From Chitinophagaceae bacterium UBA4857 (GTDB lineage: Bacteria > Bacteroidota > Bacteroidia > Chitinophagales > Chitinophagaceae), in contig DHEF01000037.1 of NCBI GenBank assembly GCA_002399735.1, positions 1-49,343 on the forward strand: a DNA stretch of 49,343 nt, in the 5' to 3' direction. Both the position numbers and the translations under genes were made by a program. This document shows, piece by piece, positions 25,589 to 35,100 of this stretch (position 1 is the stretch's first letter; every line of letters begins with the position of its first letter). The notes below the pieces were generated by a model. The model saw only the letters and a program-made list of their open reading frames with translations. It did no database searches and had not been told where the DNA came from.

Positions 25589-26881
25589 ATGAATATATCT
25601 ACCTCCATTGCATTTGAAAAAGAAACTGCTATAAAACAGTTTCAGGAGCAGCGGCTGCAAGCGTTATTGCAGTACCTGAATACCCATTCAAAGTTTTACC
25701 AAAAGTGGTTTTATGCGCAAGGCGTACGGGTAGATGCGATTAAAACATTGGAAGATTTACAACAAATTCCGCCGATAGAAAAGGAGCATCTGCAATCGGA
25801 AAACGAACATTTTTTTTGTGTGCCGCCCAGCCAGATAGTTGAGTATGTAGCTACATCGGGCACTTTGGGCAAGCCGGTAACCATTGCTTTAACCGATAAC
25901 GATTTGCAACGCCTGGCCACCAATGAATATAACTCCTTTGTTTGCGCCAATGGTTCGGTGTCAGATATATACCAGCTTATGTTAACGCTTGACAGGCAGT
26001 TTATGGCAGGCATGGCATATTATACAGGCCTGCGTAAATTAGGTGCAGGCATTGTAAGGGTAGGGCCGGGTGTACCCTCGTTACAATGGGAAACCATCGA
26101 GCGCATAAAACCAACGGCCATTGTAGCGGTGCCCTCTTTTATTGTTAAATTAATACAGTATGCACAGGAGCAGGGTATTGATGTAAATAAATCCTCCGTA
26201 AAAAAAGCTATCTGTATTGGCGAAAATATTCGTGACGAAGATTTGTCACTCAACGTATTGGGTAAACGAATTACCGATGTATGGAATATTGGGTTGTATT
26301 CTACCTATGCTTCCACCGAAATGCAAACCGCATTTACGGAATGTCATGTAGGTAATGGCGGACATTTACAACCCGATTTATTAATAGTAGAATTATTAGA
26401 TGATAATAACCAGCCCGTTATTCCGGGTACTGCCGGCGAAGTAACCATTACTACCTTAGGCGTAGAAGGCACGCCGTTGCTGCGTTATAAAACCGGAGAT
26501 ATTTGTATTGCGTTAACTGAAACCTGTGGTTGTGGTCGTCATAGTTTACGACTATCACCCGTACTAGGCCGTAAAAAACAAATGATAAAATACAAAGGCA
26601 CTACTTTATTTGCACCGGCCCTGTTCGAAATACTGAATAGTATGGATACCATTAAAGATTATGTTGCCGAAGTGACTGCCAATGAAATTGGTACGGATGA
26701 AGTGTTGTTACATGTAGTGCCGGTAAACGACACAACCGAAACCGCCAATAAAATACGGGCCTACCTACAAGCAAGGTTGAGGGTAAGCCCGCAAATAAAA
26801 TACTTAACACCGGAGGAAATGCAAAAACTACAATTTCCGGATGGTGGACGTAAGCCCATTAAGTTTATTGATAAACGCTAA
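25589..26881 (+). CDS. Phenylacetate-CoA ligase-like adenylate-forming enzyme
   Basis: 430 aa from the ATG at 25589; the upstream ATG at 25544 adds 15 residues outside the fold. The adenylation P-loop-like segment is YVATSGTLGKPVTIAL (about 89-104), followed by YASTEMQTAFTEC (about 240), the KTGDICIAL core motif and CGCGR. The fold is that of PaaK, which activates an aryl or other carboxylic acid as acyl-AMP and then forms a thioester. With no phenylacetate pathway genes nearby the substrate is unknown; related proteins often act in natural-product or lipid pathways. Confidence 0.8.
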   Translation: MNISTSIAFEKETAIKQFQEQRLQALLQYLNTHSKFYQKWFYAQGVRVDAIKTLEDLQQIPPIEKEHLQSENEHFFCVPPSQIVEYVATSGTLGKPVTIALTDNDLQRLATNEYNSFVCANGSVSDIYQLMLTLDRQFMAGMAYYTGLRKLGAGIVRVGPGVPSLQWETIERIKPTAIVAVPSFIVKLIQYAQEQGIDVNKSSVKKAICIGENIRDEDLSLNVLGKRITDVWNIGLYSTYASTEMQTAFTECHVGNGGHLQPDLLIVELLDDNNQPVIPGTAGEVTITTLGVEGTPLLRYKTGDICIALTETCGCGRHSLRLSPVLGRKKQMIKYKGTTLFAPALFEILNSMDTIKDYVAEVTANEIGTDEVLLHVVPVNDTTETANKIRAYLQARLRVSPQIKYLTPEEMQKLQFPDGGRKPIKFIDKR

Positions 26882-26919
26882 AGAACAATCAGCGAATTTA
26901 ATGTTGTGTTTTTTGTTAG

Positions 26920-27050
26920 TCGGCTGCAGTGCTACTATCATCGTCTGTTGTGATTCGATAGAATCGGGATTTAATTTATTTCCAGTGGAAACGAATTAAA
27001 TACTATCACTTGTGCTACAACAATTCTATTGAGCAACTTGCAAGTGTCTT
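26920..27050 (-). repeat. Dispersed intergenic repeat, family 1, full copy in inverse orientation
   Basis: Its reverse complement matches 12625-12715 almost base for base, including both hairpins (GATTC/GAATC and the TTTCC/GGAAA stem). It occupies most of the 230-bp gap between the PaaK-like and HmuY-like genes. The remainder is ACCAAATTTCAAAATCATC-type simple sequence. Confidence 0.8.
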
Positions 27051-27111
27051 TACTTTTGTAAAAAAACCATTACCAAATTTCAAAATCATCACATCACCAA
27101 ATCCAGCATCC

Positions 27112-27612
27112 TTACTTAATAAAGCTATACTTAAAATTGTAGTAACCGCCGGGGTTAAAATCTTTTTGATCTTTATAATAACTCGTAATAGCCAGTTTTA
27201 CTATTTTGCCTTCGGTTGTTTTTACAACAATCACCCTGTCTGCAATTGGTTGTATGGTATGGTCTTCCATATTGTAACTGTACCAGCCATTACCGCTGCC
27301 GCTTTGTATAGCACTGCTGCCGGCACTATCTTTTTTAAAGCCTGTTGTTGGCGCTTTGGTCAGTTTGTCAAAATTGGTACCGCTTACAAGTTGTGCTTCA
27401 ACTTTACCTTCAGCACTATTTAATTGTATAGCTGTTTTGCTAAAAGAAATATCCCAGGCCTTATTGGTTTTAGCCACGGGTTGATTGGTTTCAAGGTCAT
27501 AATACACAATGCCGTCAGCGGCGTTCAGGTTAAATTGTTTTTTTTCTTCCTGTGCCTGCATCGTGGTTACGCTAAAAACGGCTGCAGCTAAAATGAAAAG
27601 CTTTAATCGCAT
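27112..27612 (-). CDS. HmuY-like haem-binding protein
   Basis: A 166-aa exported protein with a signal peptide (MRLKLFILAAAVFSVTTMQA, cleavage about 20). The beta-rich body has HmuY-family landmarks: GIVYYDLETN, KAWDISFSKTAIQLN, GNGWYSYN, and near the end KLAITSYYKDQ followed by a final FKYSF strand. HmuY proteins take haem and pass it to a TonB receptor. Only one His (in NMEDHTIQP, about 117) is obvious in the ligand region, so coordination may differ from P. gingivalis HmuY. No lipobox Cys is seen, and no HmuR receptor is adjacent. Confidence 0.75.
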   Translation of the reverse strand: MRLKLFILAAAVFSVTTMQAQEEKKQFNLNAADGIVYYDLETNQPVAKTNKAWDISFSKTAIQLNSAEGKVEAQLVSGTNFDKLTKAPTTGFKKDSAGSSAIQSGSGNGWYSYNMEDHTIQPIADRVIVVKTTEGKIVKLAITSYYKDQKDFNPGGYYNFKYSFIK

Positions 27613-27747
27613 GATGTGTATTTGTTTTAACTGTAAAAATATTTACTGCCAGTGGGTTAAAGCTTACTAAATCGGGAAAAACTGTTTTATTTTAGGATGA
27701 TTGTTCGGAAAGGAGCTTTTGGGGGTGAGAAAAATTCAGTTTTTTAA

Positions 27748-27764
27748 TGTGTATTAAGTACATA
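27748..27764. promoter_or_regulatory. Operator-like palindrome upstream of the amylase gene
   Basis: TGTGTATTAAGTACATA, two mismatches from the perfect palindrome at 32114-32130 upstream of susC. It is centred 47 bp before the amylase ATG, beside a possible -7 region. Confidence 0.6.
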
Positions 27765-27802
27765 TTTACTACCTTCACGCCCTAACGGTTAAAATTTTGC
27801 TC

Positions 27803-30721
27803 ATGAAGAAGGTTTACTTACTACAGTTATGCCTGTTGTTATTTGTTTGCGTAAGCCAGGCGCAATTACTGCATACCGCTCCGCAGTTTGCAAAGGAAAC
27901 AGATAATATTACCATTACCATGGATGCCAACTTTGGCAATAAAGCACTGTTAAACTATTCCAATACAAACGATGTGTATGTGCATATTGGTGTAATAACC
28001 AGTTTAAGTACCGGCCCAACCGATTGGAAACATGTACCATTCGAATGGACTTCCAATACAGCACAAAACCGTGCAACCTTTCAAAGCAACAACAAGTACA
28101 GTTTTACTATTAATAATATCCGCAGCTTTTTTAATGTAACCGGTACCGAGGTAATACACCATATTGCTATTTTATTTCGTAGCGGCAATGGCAATACCGT
28201 TCAGCGTAATAGTAATGCCGGCGATATGTATATAAAACTATATGGTGCCGATACATTGGCCGCAGGTTTTTCACAACCTTTCATGCAGCCATTTTACAAT
28301 GCTATTCAGGAACCATTAAGTAAAACATTAGGCGAAACTTTAACCGTAAATGCGGCAGCCAACAAACCGTCTACCCTTAATTTATATTTAAACAACAACT
28401 TAATACAAACGGCAACCGCTGCCTCTACTATAACTGCTACTCCTATATTAAATACTGTTGGCAATAATACTTTGGTGCTGGAAACCATTAATGGAGCCCA
28501 AACCCTTACTGAGCATATTAATTTTAATGTGAACAATGCCGCAACAATTTTACCATTACCAACCGGCGTAAGAGATGGTATAAACTATAATCCGAACAAC
28601 ACCGAGGTTACGCTGGTACTGTATGCGCCTAATAAAAATCGTGTTTGTGTTATAGGTGAGTTTACCGGTAGCAGCTGGCAGGAAAACGCCTCTTTTCAAA
28701 TGAACAAAACACCGGATGGTAACTACTGGTGGAAAACAATAAGCGGACTTACACCCGGTACCGAATACGCTTTTCAATATTTAGTAGACGGCACGTTGAA
28801 AGTTGGCGAGCCTTATGCCGAAAAAATATTGGATCCCTGGAATGACCAGTACATTCCTGCGGCCACTTACCCTAACTTAAAACCTTATCCTGCCGGGCAA
28901 AACGGAATTGTAAGCATTTTACAAACTGCTGCCCCTGTATACAACTGGACGGTGCCCAATTTTAATCGCCCCGATAAACGAGGCCTGATGGTGTACGAAT
29001 TATTGGTACGTGATTTTATTGCTGCACATAACTGGCAAACTTTAAAAGACACTTTAGATTATTTAAAACGTATTGGTATTAATGCCATTGAAATATTACC
29101 CTTTAACGAGTTTGATGGTAATGAAAGTTGGGGTTATAACCCTGCTTACTTTTTTGCACCCGATAAGTATTATGGTACAAAAAACAGCCTGAAACAGTTT
29201 ATTGATGTATGCCATACCAAAGGCATGGCGGTTGTAATGGATATTGCTTTAAACCACTCAACAGGCAGTAACCCGCTGGCTCAACTTTATTGGAACAGTG
29301 CTACCAACGAAACCGCTGCCGATAACCCTTGGTTTAATGTAACAGCAAGACATCCCTTTAATGTATTTCATGATTTTAACCACGAAGCACAACCCACAAA
29401 ATATTTTAGCAAACGTGTAATTGAACACTGGTTAAAAGAATATAAAATTGATGGGTATCGTTATGACCTTTCCAAAGGCTTTACACAGGTTAATTCAATC
29501 GGTAACGAAGGTTTGATGGCACAATATGATGCCAGCCGCATTGCCATCTGGAAAGATTATTATACGGCACAACAGGCGGCATCGGCAGGCAGTTACGGTA
29601 TTTTAGAACACTTTGCCGATAATCAGGAAGAAAAAGAACTGTCCGATTATGGTTTGATGTTCTGGGGTAACTCCAACCATGCCTTTACCGAGGCTGCAAT
29701 GGGTTATATGGGCGGTTCAAATTTTTCATGGGGTTTACATACCACACGTGGATGGACTAATCCTAACCTGGTAACATATATGGAAAGTCATGATGAAGAA
29801 AGAATCGTTTACAAGAACATCAACTTTGGTAATGCTTCGGGTAGCTATAGTATAAAAGATACCGCTACCGCATTAAAACGTGCACAATTGGCCGCTGCTT
29901 TTTTCCTGTCTATGCCCGGCCCCAAATTAATATGGCAGTTTGGCGAGTTGGGTTACGATTATTCCATTAACTATTGCGAAAACGGAACCATTAATAACGA
30001 TTGTCGTACCAATAAAAAGCCAATCCGTTGGGATTATATGCAACAGGCAAGACGTTACAACATTTACAAACTATATCAAAAAATGGGAACATTGCGTTTT
30101 ACCCCTGCCTACCAGCATGTTTTTGAAGCGCAAAACACGCAAATAACCCATAAGCTGGATACGGCGTTTAAGTGGATAAGCCTTCGTTCGGCTAACGATA
30201 CATCTTGTTTATTAGTAGTGGGCAATTTTGGCTTAACCCAACAAACACAACAAGTTACTTTTCCGGTAGCGGGCAACTGGTTTAATTATTTGGACAGTAC
30301 GTTTATAAACATTACCGGCACCACACAAAACATAACATTGGCACCGGGTGAATATATTGTTTACCTCAACCGTAATTTGTTAAACATAAATACCAACCCT
30401 CCTGTTAATCCTGAGCCCGAAGAACCCGAAGAGCCGGAACAACCGGAGGAACCGGGTAATGAAGTACTGGCTACAGTGTTCCCCAATCCTTCACGCGGGC
30501 AACAAACCTATATAAAATTACATTTACCTGCTTCCGGAAGAGTGCAGGCCAGTATCTTTGATGCTTCGGGCAGGCCATTGGGCACTGTGTACGACGGAAC
30601 TTTAAGCAGGGGCATACATAACCTGCCTGTTAATAGCCGTTACACACATGGCGCAACAGGCTTGTACTGGATAAAAGTAATAACAGGCAGTACTACTAAA
30701 ACAGTAAAGCTGGTATTGTAA
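27803..30721 (+). CDS. Secreted GH13 alpha-amylase/pullulanase-type enzyme with T9SS tail
   Basis: 972 aa from the ATG at 27803; an in-frame TTG six bases earlier is less likely. A signal peptide (MKKVYLLQLCLLLFVCVSQA) is followed by a beta domain shared with the 37292 protein (about 22-150), a CBM48/early-set domain (about 266-342), and the GH13 barrel. The barrel carries DIALNHS (about 479), DGYRYD with the nucleophile Asp (about 551), the acid Glu in ILEHF (about 600) and ESHDEER (about 661). A Pro/Glu-rich linker (about 871) leads to a type IX secretion sorting domain (FPNPS to KTVKLVL). It would cut starch or maltodextrin outside the cell and heads the utilisation locus. Confidence 0.92.
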   Translation: MKKVYLLQLCLLLFVCVSQAQLLHTAPQFAKETDNITITMDANFGNKALLNYSNTNDVYVHIGVITSLSTGPTDWKHVPFEWTSNTAQNRATFQSNNKYSFTINNIRSFFNVTGTEVIHHIAILFRSGNGNTVQRNSNAGDMYIKLYGADTLAAGFSQPFMQPFYNAIQEPLSKTLGETLTVNAAANKPSTLNLYLNNNLIQTATAASTITATPILNTVGNNTLVLETINGAQTLTEHINFNVNNAATILPLPTGVRDGINYNPNNTEVTLVLYAPNKNRVCVIGEFTGSSWQENASFQMNKTPDGNYWWKTISGLTPGTEYAFQYLVDGTLKVGEPYAEKILDPWNDQYIPAATYPNLKPYPAGQNGIVSILQTAAPVYNWTVPNFNRPDKRGLMVYELLVRDFIAAHNWQTLKDTLDYLKRIGINAIEILPFNEFDGNESWGYNPAYFFAPDKYYGTKNSLKQFIDVCHTKGMAVVMDIALNHSTGSNPLAQLYWNSATNETAADNPWFNVTARHPFNVFHDFNHEAQPTKYFSKRVIEHWLKEYKIDGYRYDLSKGFTQVNSIGNEGLMAQYDASRIAIWKDYYTAQQAASAGSYGILEHFADNQEEKELSDYGLMFWGNSNHAFTEAAMGYMGGSNFSWGLHTTRGWTNPNLVTYMESHDEERIVYKNINFGNASGSYSIKDTATALKRAQLAAAFFLSMPGPKLIWQFGELGYDYSINYCENGTINNDCRTNKKPIRWDYMQQARRYNIYKLYQKMGTLRFTPAYQHVFEAQNTQITHKLDTAFKWISLRSANDTSCLLVVGNFGLTQQTQQVTFPVAGNWFNYLDSTFINITGTTQNITLAPGEYIVYLNRNLLNINTNPPVNPEPEEPEEPEQPEEPGNEVLATVFPNPSRGQQTYIKLHLPASGRVQASIFDASGRPLGTVYDGTLSRGIHNLPVNSRYTHGATGLYWIKVITGSTTKTVKLVL

Positions 30722-30799
30722 CTACTACATAAAATGTAAACTAATTGCTACCTTATACCGAACCAGTCATTTAATTTTATATTTCAATAAGTAGAATGT

Positions 30800-31519
30800 A
30801 TGGCCAATAAGTCACTCTTAAAAACCGCGGAAGCAGAAAAAATAAGTCACCTCGATTATTTTAAAATAGCCATTTCGGTTGACTGTGTTATACTTGGTTA
30901 CGAACAACAAGAGCTAAAAGTATTGCTCATTAAATCCGACTTAAAAGAGTTTTCTAACCTGTATTCTTTATTAGGCGATTTAGTAAAACCCGATGAAGAT
31001 TTAGATGCAGCATCTTACCGGGTACTACACGAACGTACCGGCCTTGACGATATTTTTCTGCAACAGGTACATACATTTGGCACCATTAACAGGCACCCTT
31101 CGGGCCGTGTAATTACCACTGCTTACTTTGCTTTGCTGGATATAAATAATGTAAAGCTTAAAATAAATAATAACCATCTGCACTGGCACCCGGTTAACGA
31201 TATTAAAAAAATGGCTTTTGACCATAAAGCTATTTTGGACACTTGTTTAAACCGTTTACGAGAGCAGGTAATGGATCATCCGGTAGTATTTAATTTATTA
31301 CCCGAAAAGTTTTCGTTGCGGGAATTGCAGGAGTTGTACCAGGCCATTTTAAATACCGAACTGGACAGACGTAATTTCCGTAAAAAAATGTCTATTAAAG
31401 ATTGGCTACACGACCTCGGTGAAATGGAAGTAGACGTACCACACCGCCCCGGCAAATTGTACAAACTTAAACCTGCACTACGCAAAAGGGCCGGACAAAA
31501 AAAGGTAGAAAAGGTATAG
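30800..31519 (+). CDS. Nudix-domain transcriptional regulator (NrtR/AraR-type)
   Basis: A 239-aa two-domain protein: an N-terminal Nudix fold (about 20-150) and a C-terminal winged helix (about 160-235, including FSLRELQELYQAIL and RRNFRKKM). The Nudix box region reads GDLVKPDEDLDAASYRVLHERTGL. The REUxEE core is RVLHERTG, so the first and third catalytic glutamates are missing. Catalysis is unlikely and ligand sensing is expected. This architecture regulates sugar use in Bacteroidota. It lies between the amylase gene and susC, whose promoters share a palindrome, so it is the likely regulator of the locus. Terminator at 31559. Confidence 0.85.
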   Translation: MANKSLLKTAEAEKISHLDYFKIAISVDCVILGYEQQELKVLLIKSDLKEFSNLYSLLGDLVKPDEDLDAASYRVLHERTGLDDIFLQQVHTFGTINRHPSGRVITTAYFALLDINNVKLKINNNHLHWHPVNDIKKMAFDHKAILDTCLNRLREQVMDHPVVFNLLPEKFSLRELQELYQAILNTELDRRNFRKKMSIKDWLHDLGEMEVDVPHRPGKLYKLKPALRKRAGQKKVEKV

Positions 31520-31558
31520 TTTACCTGCAAAATATTAGTATCGTAAAAGCTTTTATAC

Positions 31559-31587
31559 ACCCACAGCGTTCAGTTGTGGGTTTTTAT
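31559..31587 (+). terminator. Rho-independent terminator after the Nudix regulator
   Basis: CCCACA / TGTGGG stem (31560-31565 / 31575-31580) with a 9-nt loop and a T-rich tail. Confidence 0.85.
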
Positions 31588-31599
31588 TTTTGTTAACCA

Positions 31600-31742
31600 G
31601 CAGCAGTACTACTATCGACCCTAAATCCCTAAAGGGACTTTAAAGTCTGACTAAGTATAATGCTTTTTTTGTTATCAACGTCCATCCCTTGATTGAGCTT
31701 TACTTGCGTCGCACACTTGTGCTGTATAACGCTAATCAGCAT
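31600..31742 (-). repeat. Dispersed intergenic repeat, family 1, with a different hairpin insert
   Basis: The arm AGCAGTACTACTATCG is followed by TCCCTAAAGGGA and the perfect palindrome GACTTTAAAGTC (31636-31647). The other arm is TTGCGTCGCACACTTGTGCTG (31699-31719). The TCCCTAAAGGGA-type palindrome is widespread in Bacteroidota. Confidence 0.6.
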
Positions 31743-31800
31743 TGTGTTTTAGCATGGAGCGTTTTGTTTGTAGGAGCGTGTTGTCAAATATTAAGAAAAC

Positions 31801-31876
31801 TGTCAGGCTGAGCTTGACGAAGCCCGCTGGGAATTTATATTGTGCTTGCGTCACCCTTCGTCAGGCTCAGGGTGAC
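31801..31876. repeat. Family 2 inverted repeat cluster (GTCAGG / GACGAAG type)
   Basis: TGTCAGGCTGAGCTTGACGA at 31801-31820, then a perfect 8-bp inverted repeat GTCACCCT / AGGGTGAC (31850-31857 / 31869-31876) around TCGTCAGGCTC. It is related to 11596-11645 and 40313-40340. Confidence 0.6.
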
Positions 31877-31984
31877 AAAGAACTCTACTGTCGCAAGCTA
31901 TGCGAAACTTACAGTTTAGCATTAATATGCTATCGCCTTTGACGATGTATAAGCGGTTAACGCCATAGGCAATAATTAAAGCCT

Positions 31985-32072
31985 TTTTTGCATAACACGA
32001 TGATGCCCAAAGAACAGAACGATGAACGGAGCGTCGCAACGGGTGTTGAGCAGTGTTACTGTTGCCGATAAA
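31985..32072 (+). repeat. Dispersed intergenic repeat, family 1, divergent copy
   Basis: ACGATGAACGGAGCGTCGCAA is identical to part of the copy at 10240; the end is TGTTACTGTTGCCGATAA. Together with the two preceding elements it fills the 655-bp gap upstream of susC, apart from the susC promoter itself. Confidence 0.6.
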
Positions 32073-32113
32073 AGAAAAAAAATTTTGTGGTATCCATTTA
32101 TTTGTTTTAACAT

Positions 32114-32130
32114 TGTGTATTAAATACACA
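32114..32130. promoter_or_regulatory. Perfect palindromic operator upstream of susC
   Basis: TGTGTATT-A-AATACACA, 8-bp arms around one base, centred 53 bp before the susC ATG. A TTTG at 32101-32104 lies just upstream and TATAGTAT just downstream, so the site would sit between the promoter boxes. Confidence 0.65.
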
Positions 32131-32174
32131 TTATAGTATTTTTAAACGAATTGCTTAACTCTTAACGATTGCTT

Positions 32175-35100
32175 ATGTTGTGCACAAAATGGCTTCGTGC
32201 AGCCGTAACATTTTCCCTGTTATTTATATCGTTGTTTGCATTAGCGCAGGATAAGGTTATTACCGGTAAGGTATCAGACCGTGATGGTGGTCCTGTTGCA
32301 GGTGCTAACGTTTCGGTAAAAGGTACTACCAGGGTAACCCAAACCGGCACCGACGGTTCTTTTAGCATACAGGCTGCCGCCAATGCTACTACACTTGTTA
32401 TTTCATCAGTAGGTTTTACTACGCAGGAGGTAGACATTGCCGGAAGAAGTTCCGTGGATATTTCGCTGGCATCAAGTAATACCGATTTGGAAGATGTAGT
32501 GGTGGTAGGTTACGGTACGCAACGTAAAAAAGAAGTGACCGGCGCTATATCAAAAGTAACAGGTGAAAAAATGAATGCTATTCCTGTTCCAAGTTTTGAA
32601 GCAGCTTTACAAGGTAAGGCACCCGGTGTACAAATTATGCAGGGTAACGGTTTAGCCGGCTCGGGAGCGGTAATACGCATAAGAGGTGTAGGCTCTATAT
32701 CCGCCAGCGCTGATCCTTTGTATGTAATAGATGGTGTACCAATTGTAGCTGATCCGTTTTTACGCGGTAACAGCGGCGGTATGAACCAAAATCCATTGGC
32801 CTCTATTAATCCTGCTGATATTGAATCGGTAGAGATCTTAAAAGATGCCGGTGCTACCGGTATTTATGGTAGCCGCGGTGCAAATGGGGTAATTTTAGTT
32901 ACTACAAAACGCGGCAAAAGTGGTAAACCTTCTTTTAACTATTTTAACAAAATTGGTTTTTCAAATGCTGCTATAAAGCCTGAATTTGTAAACGGACAAG
33001 AGTGGTTACAATTACGACAAGAAGCATGGCATAATAGTGGTAATACAGGCCAGGCGCCTTTACCCGGCAATCTAACCTATGCGCAGGCAAATGCAAATAA
33101 TACCGATTGGTGGGATTTATTAACACAAACCGGTATTATAAACGAACATAACTTATCATTAAATGCAGGTACCAAAAAGTTAAAAACTTTTGCCAACGTA
33201 TCTTATAGCGATAATGAAGGTTACATAAAAGCAAACTCCTATACAAGATTTGGCGCCAGGCTAAACATGGATTACATGCCGCACCGTATTGTAAAAATTG
33301 CACTTACAACAGGGTTTAATAAGGGCATTAATAAAAGAGTACCTGCGGCTTGGGATGGTGGTATTGGCGATGCTATGTCTGGAGCCTTACCCATTTTTTC
33401 AGTGTATGACGAGGATGGAGATTATAATGTAAATACTACTAACCCCATTCGTCGTTTAGAACAAACCAAACGTAGAGAAGTTGATAACAGATTTTTAGGT
33501 GGTTTGTCGGTAGAAGTGCAACCGTTTAAAAATTTCTTCTTAAAAGCATCGGGTAACTTAGAATACAGAAATGCTTTTGATGACCAGTTTGAAACATATA
33601 TCTGGACACAAAAACCTGTAGAAGATTCAGGGGTTATTCGCCGTTCACCATATTGGGGTACTAACTGGAACACTTCGTTAACTGCTAATTACTTATGGAA
33701 CATGGGTGAGAAGCATAAGTTTAATTTCTTAGTGGGTCAGGAAAACCAATCTGTATCATTAAAAGACTACAGTGGTTACGACTTTTTTCAATGGTCGGGC
33801 AAGCCTTACTGGACAGATGTAAATACTCGTCAGAGCTATAAAAATTTAAGAAAGAGGAATTTGGATAACGACCAGATTGTTGAAAGACAAAGAGAGGCAT
33901 GGACGTTTACCAGTTTCTTTGGACGTTTAAATTACAGCATAGCCGATAAATACTTTTTCCAGGTTACCGGACGTTTAGATGGGTCCTCTAAATTCGGTAC
34001 TAATAATAAATACGGGTTCTTTCCTGCCGCTTCTGCCGCCTGGGCAGTTTCCGAGGAAAGCTTTTTGCAGGACGTAAGCTGGGTTGATTTATTAAAATTA
34101 AGAGCCAGTTACGGTATTGTTGGCAATGCTAATATACCATCAGGTGTTTATTATGATAACTTTCAACGTGGTGGAACAAACTACAATGGCGCACAAACTT
34201 TATATTTAAATAGCTTAGGCAATCCGGATTTACAATGGGAAAATATGCGCAACCTTGACGCAGCAGTTGAGTTTGGTTTATTTAAAGGACGTGTAACCGG
34301 TGAATTAGCTTACTATAGAAAAGTATCTACAGACATCTTGTTGTCGCCGGGGATTTCACCATCAGCTACAGGTGTAGGTAATATTTGGCGTAACCTCAAC
34401 GATACTAAAATTTTAAATGAAGGTCTTGAGTTCAGTGCCAATATTAAAGTAATTGATAATAAAGATTTAAAATGGACAGTTGGTGGCAACATTGCCCGCA
34501 ACTATAATGAGGTATTAAAATATGAGTTGGGCCCGGATGCGGTAAGTGGTGGTACCAATGATACCCGTATTGTAGAAGGTTTACCATTAGGCGTTAACTA
34601 CCTGGTACGTTACCATGGCGTTGACCCTACCGACGGTTTACCTATTTGGTTAGATAATACCGGTAAACAAACCAAAACCTTTTCTTTAAATCATCGTGTT
34701 TTTGCCGGCTCAGTATTACCGGATTATATTGGTGGATTTAATACCGCATTAGAATATAAAAACTTTGAATTAAGTGCTTTGTTTTCATTTGTAATTGGTG
34801 GTAACATTTACGAAAACTCTGCTAAGTATCAATTCCTGGGAGCATCAACCAGAAACTGGAATTTTAGGACTGATTTATTAGATCGTTGGGTTAACCCGGG
34901 TGATGAAACACAGTATCCTAAAATAATGTACAATGCTGCTGATTATCCTGGTGTACCTAGTGAAGATCAGTTTAACTCAACCATGTTCCTGCGTGAGGCA
35001 GATTACATGAGACTGCGTGAGTTGTCTTTAAGTTATAGGTTCGACCCGGCTAAGTTGGCTAAATGCCGTATAAAAGGTTTACGCTTATTTGCTACAGCAA

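Noticed and set aside
26370..26380. Eleven-base match to the inner part of the predicted guide
   Set aside because: Mismatched in the first bases of the guide and inside the PaaK-like coding sequence.
27663..27685. Nine-base partial guide match upstream of the amylase gene
   Set aside because: Attractive by position, but the first five guide bases are all mismatched, so it is not a credible target.
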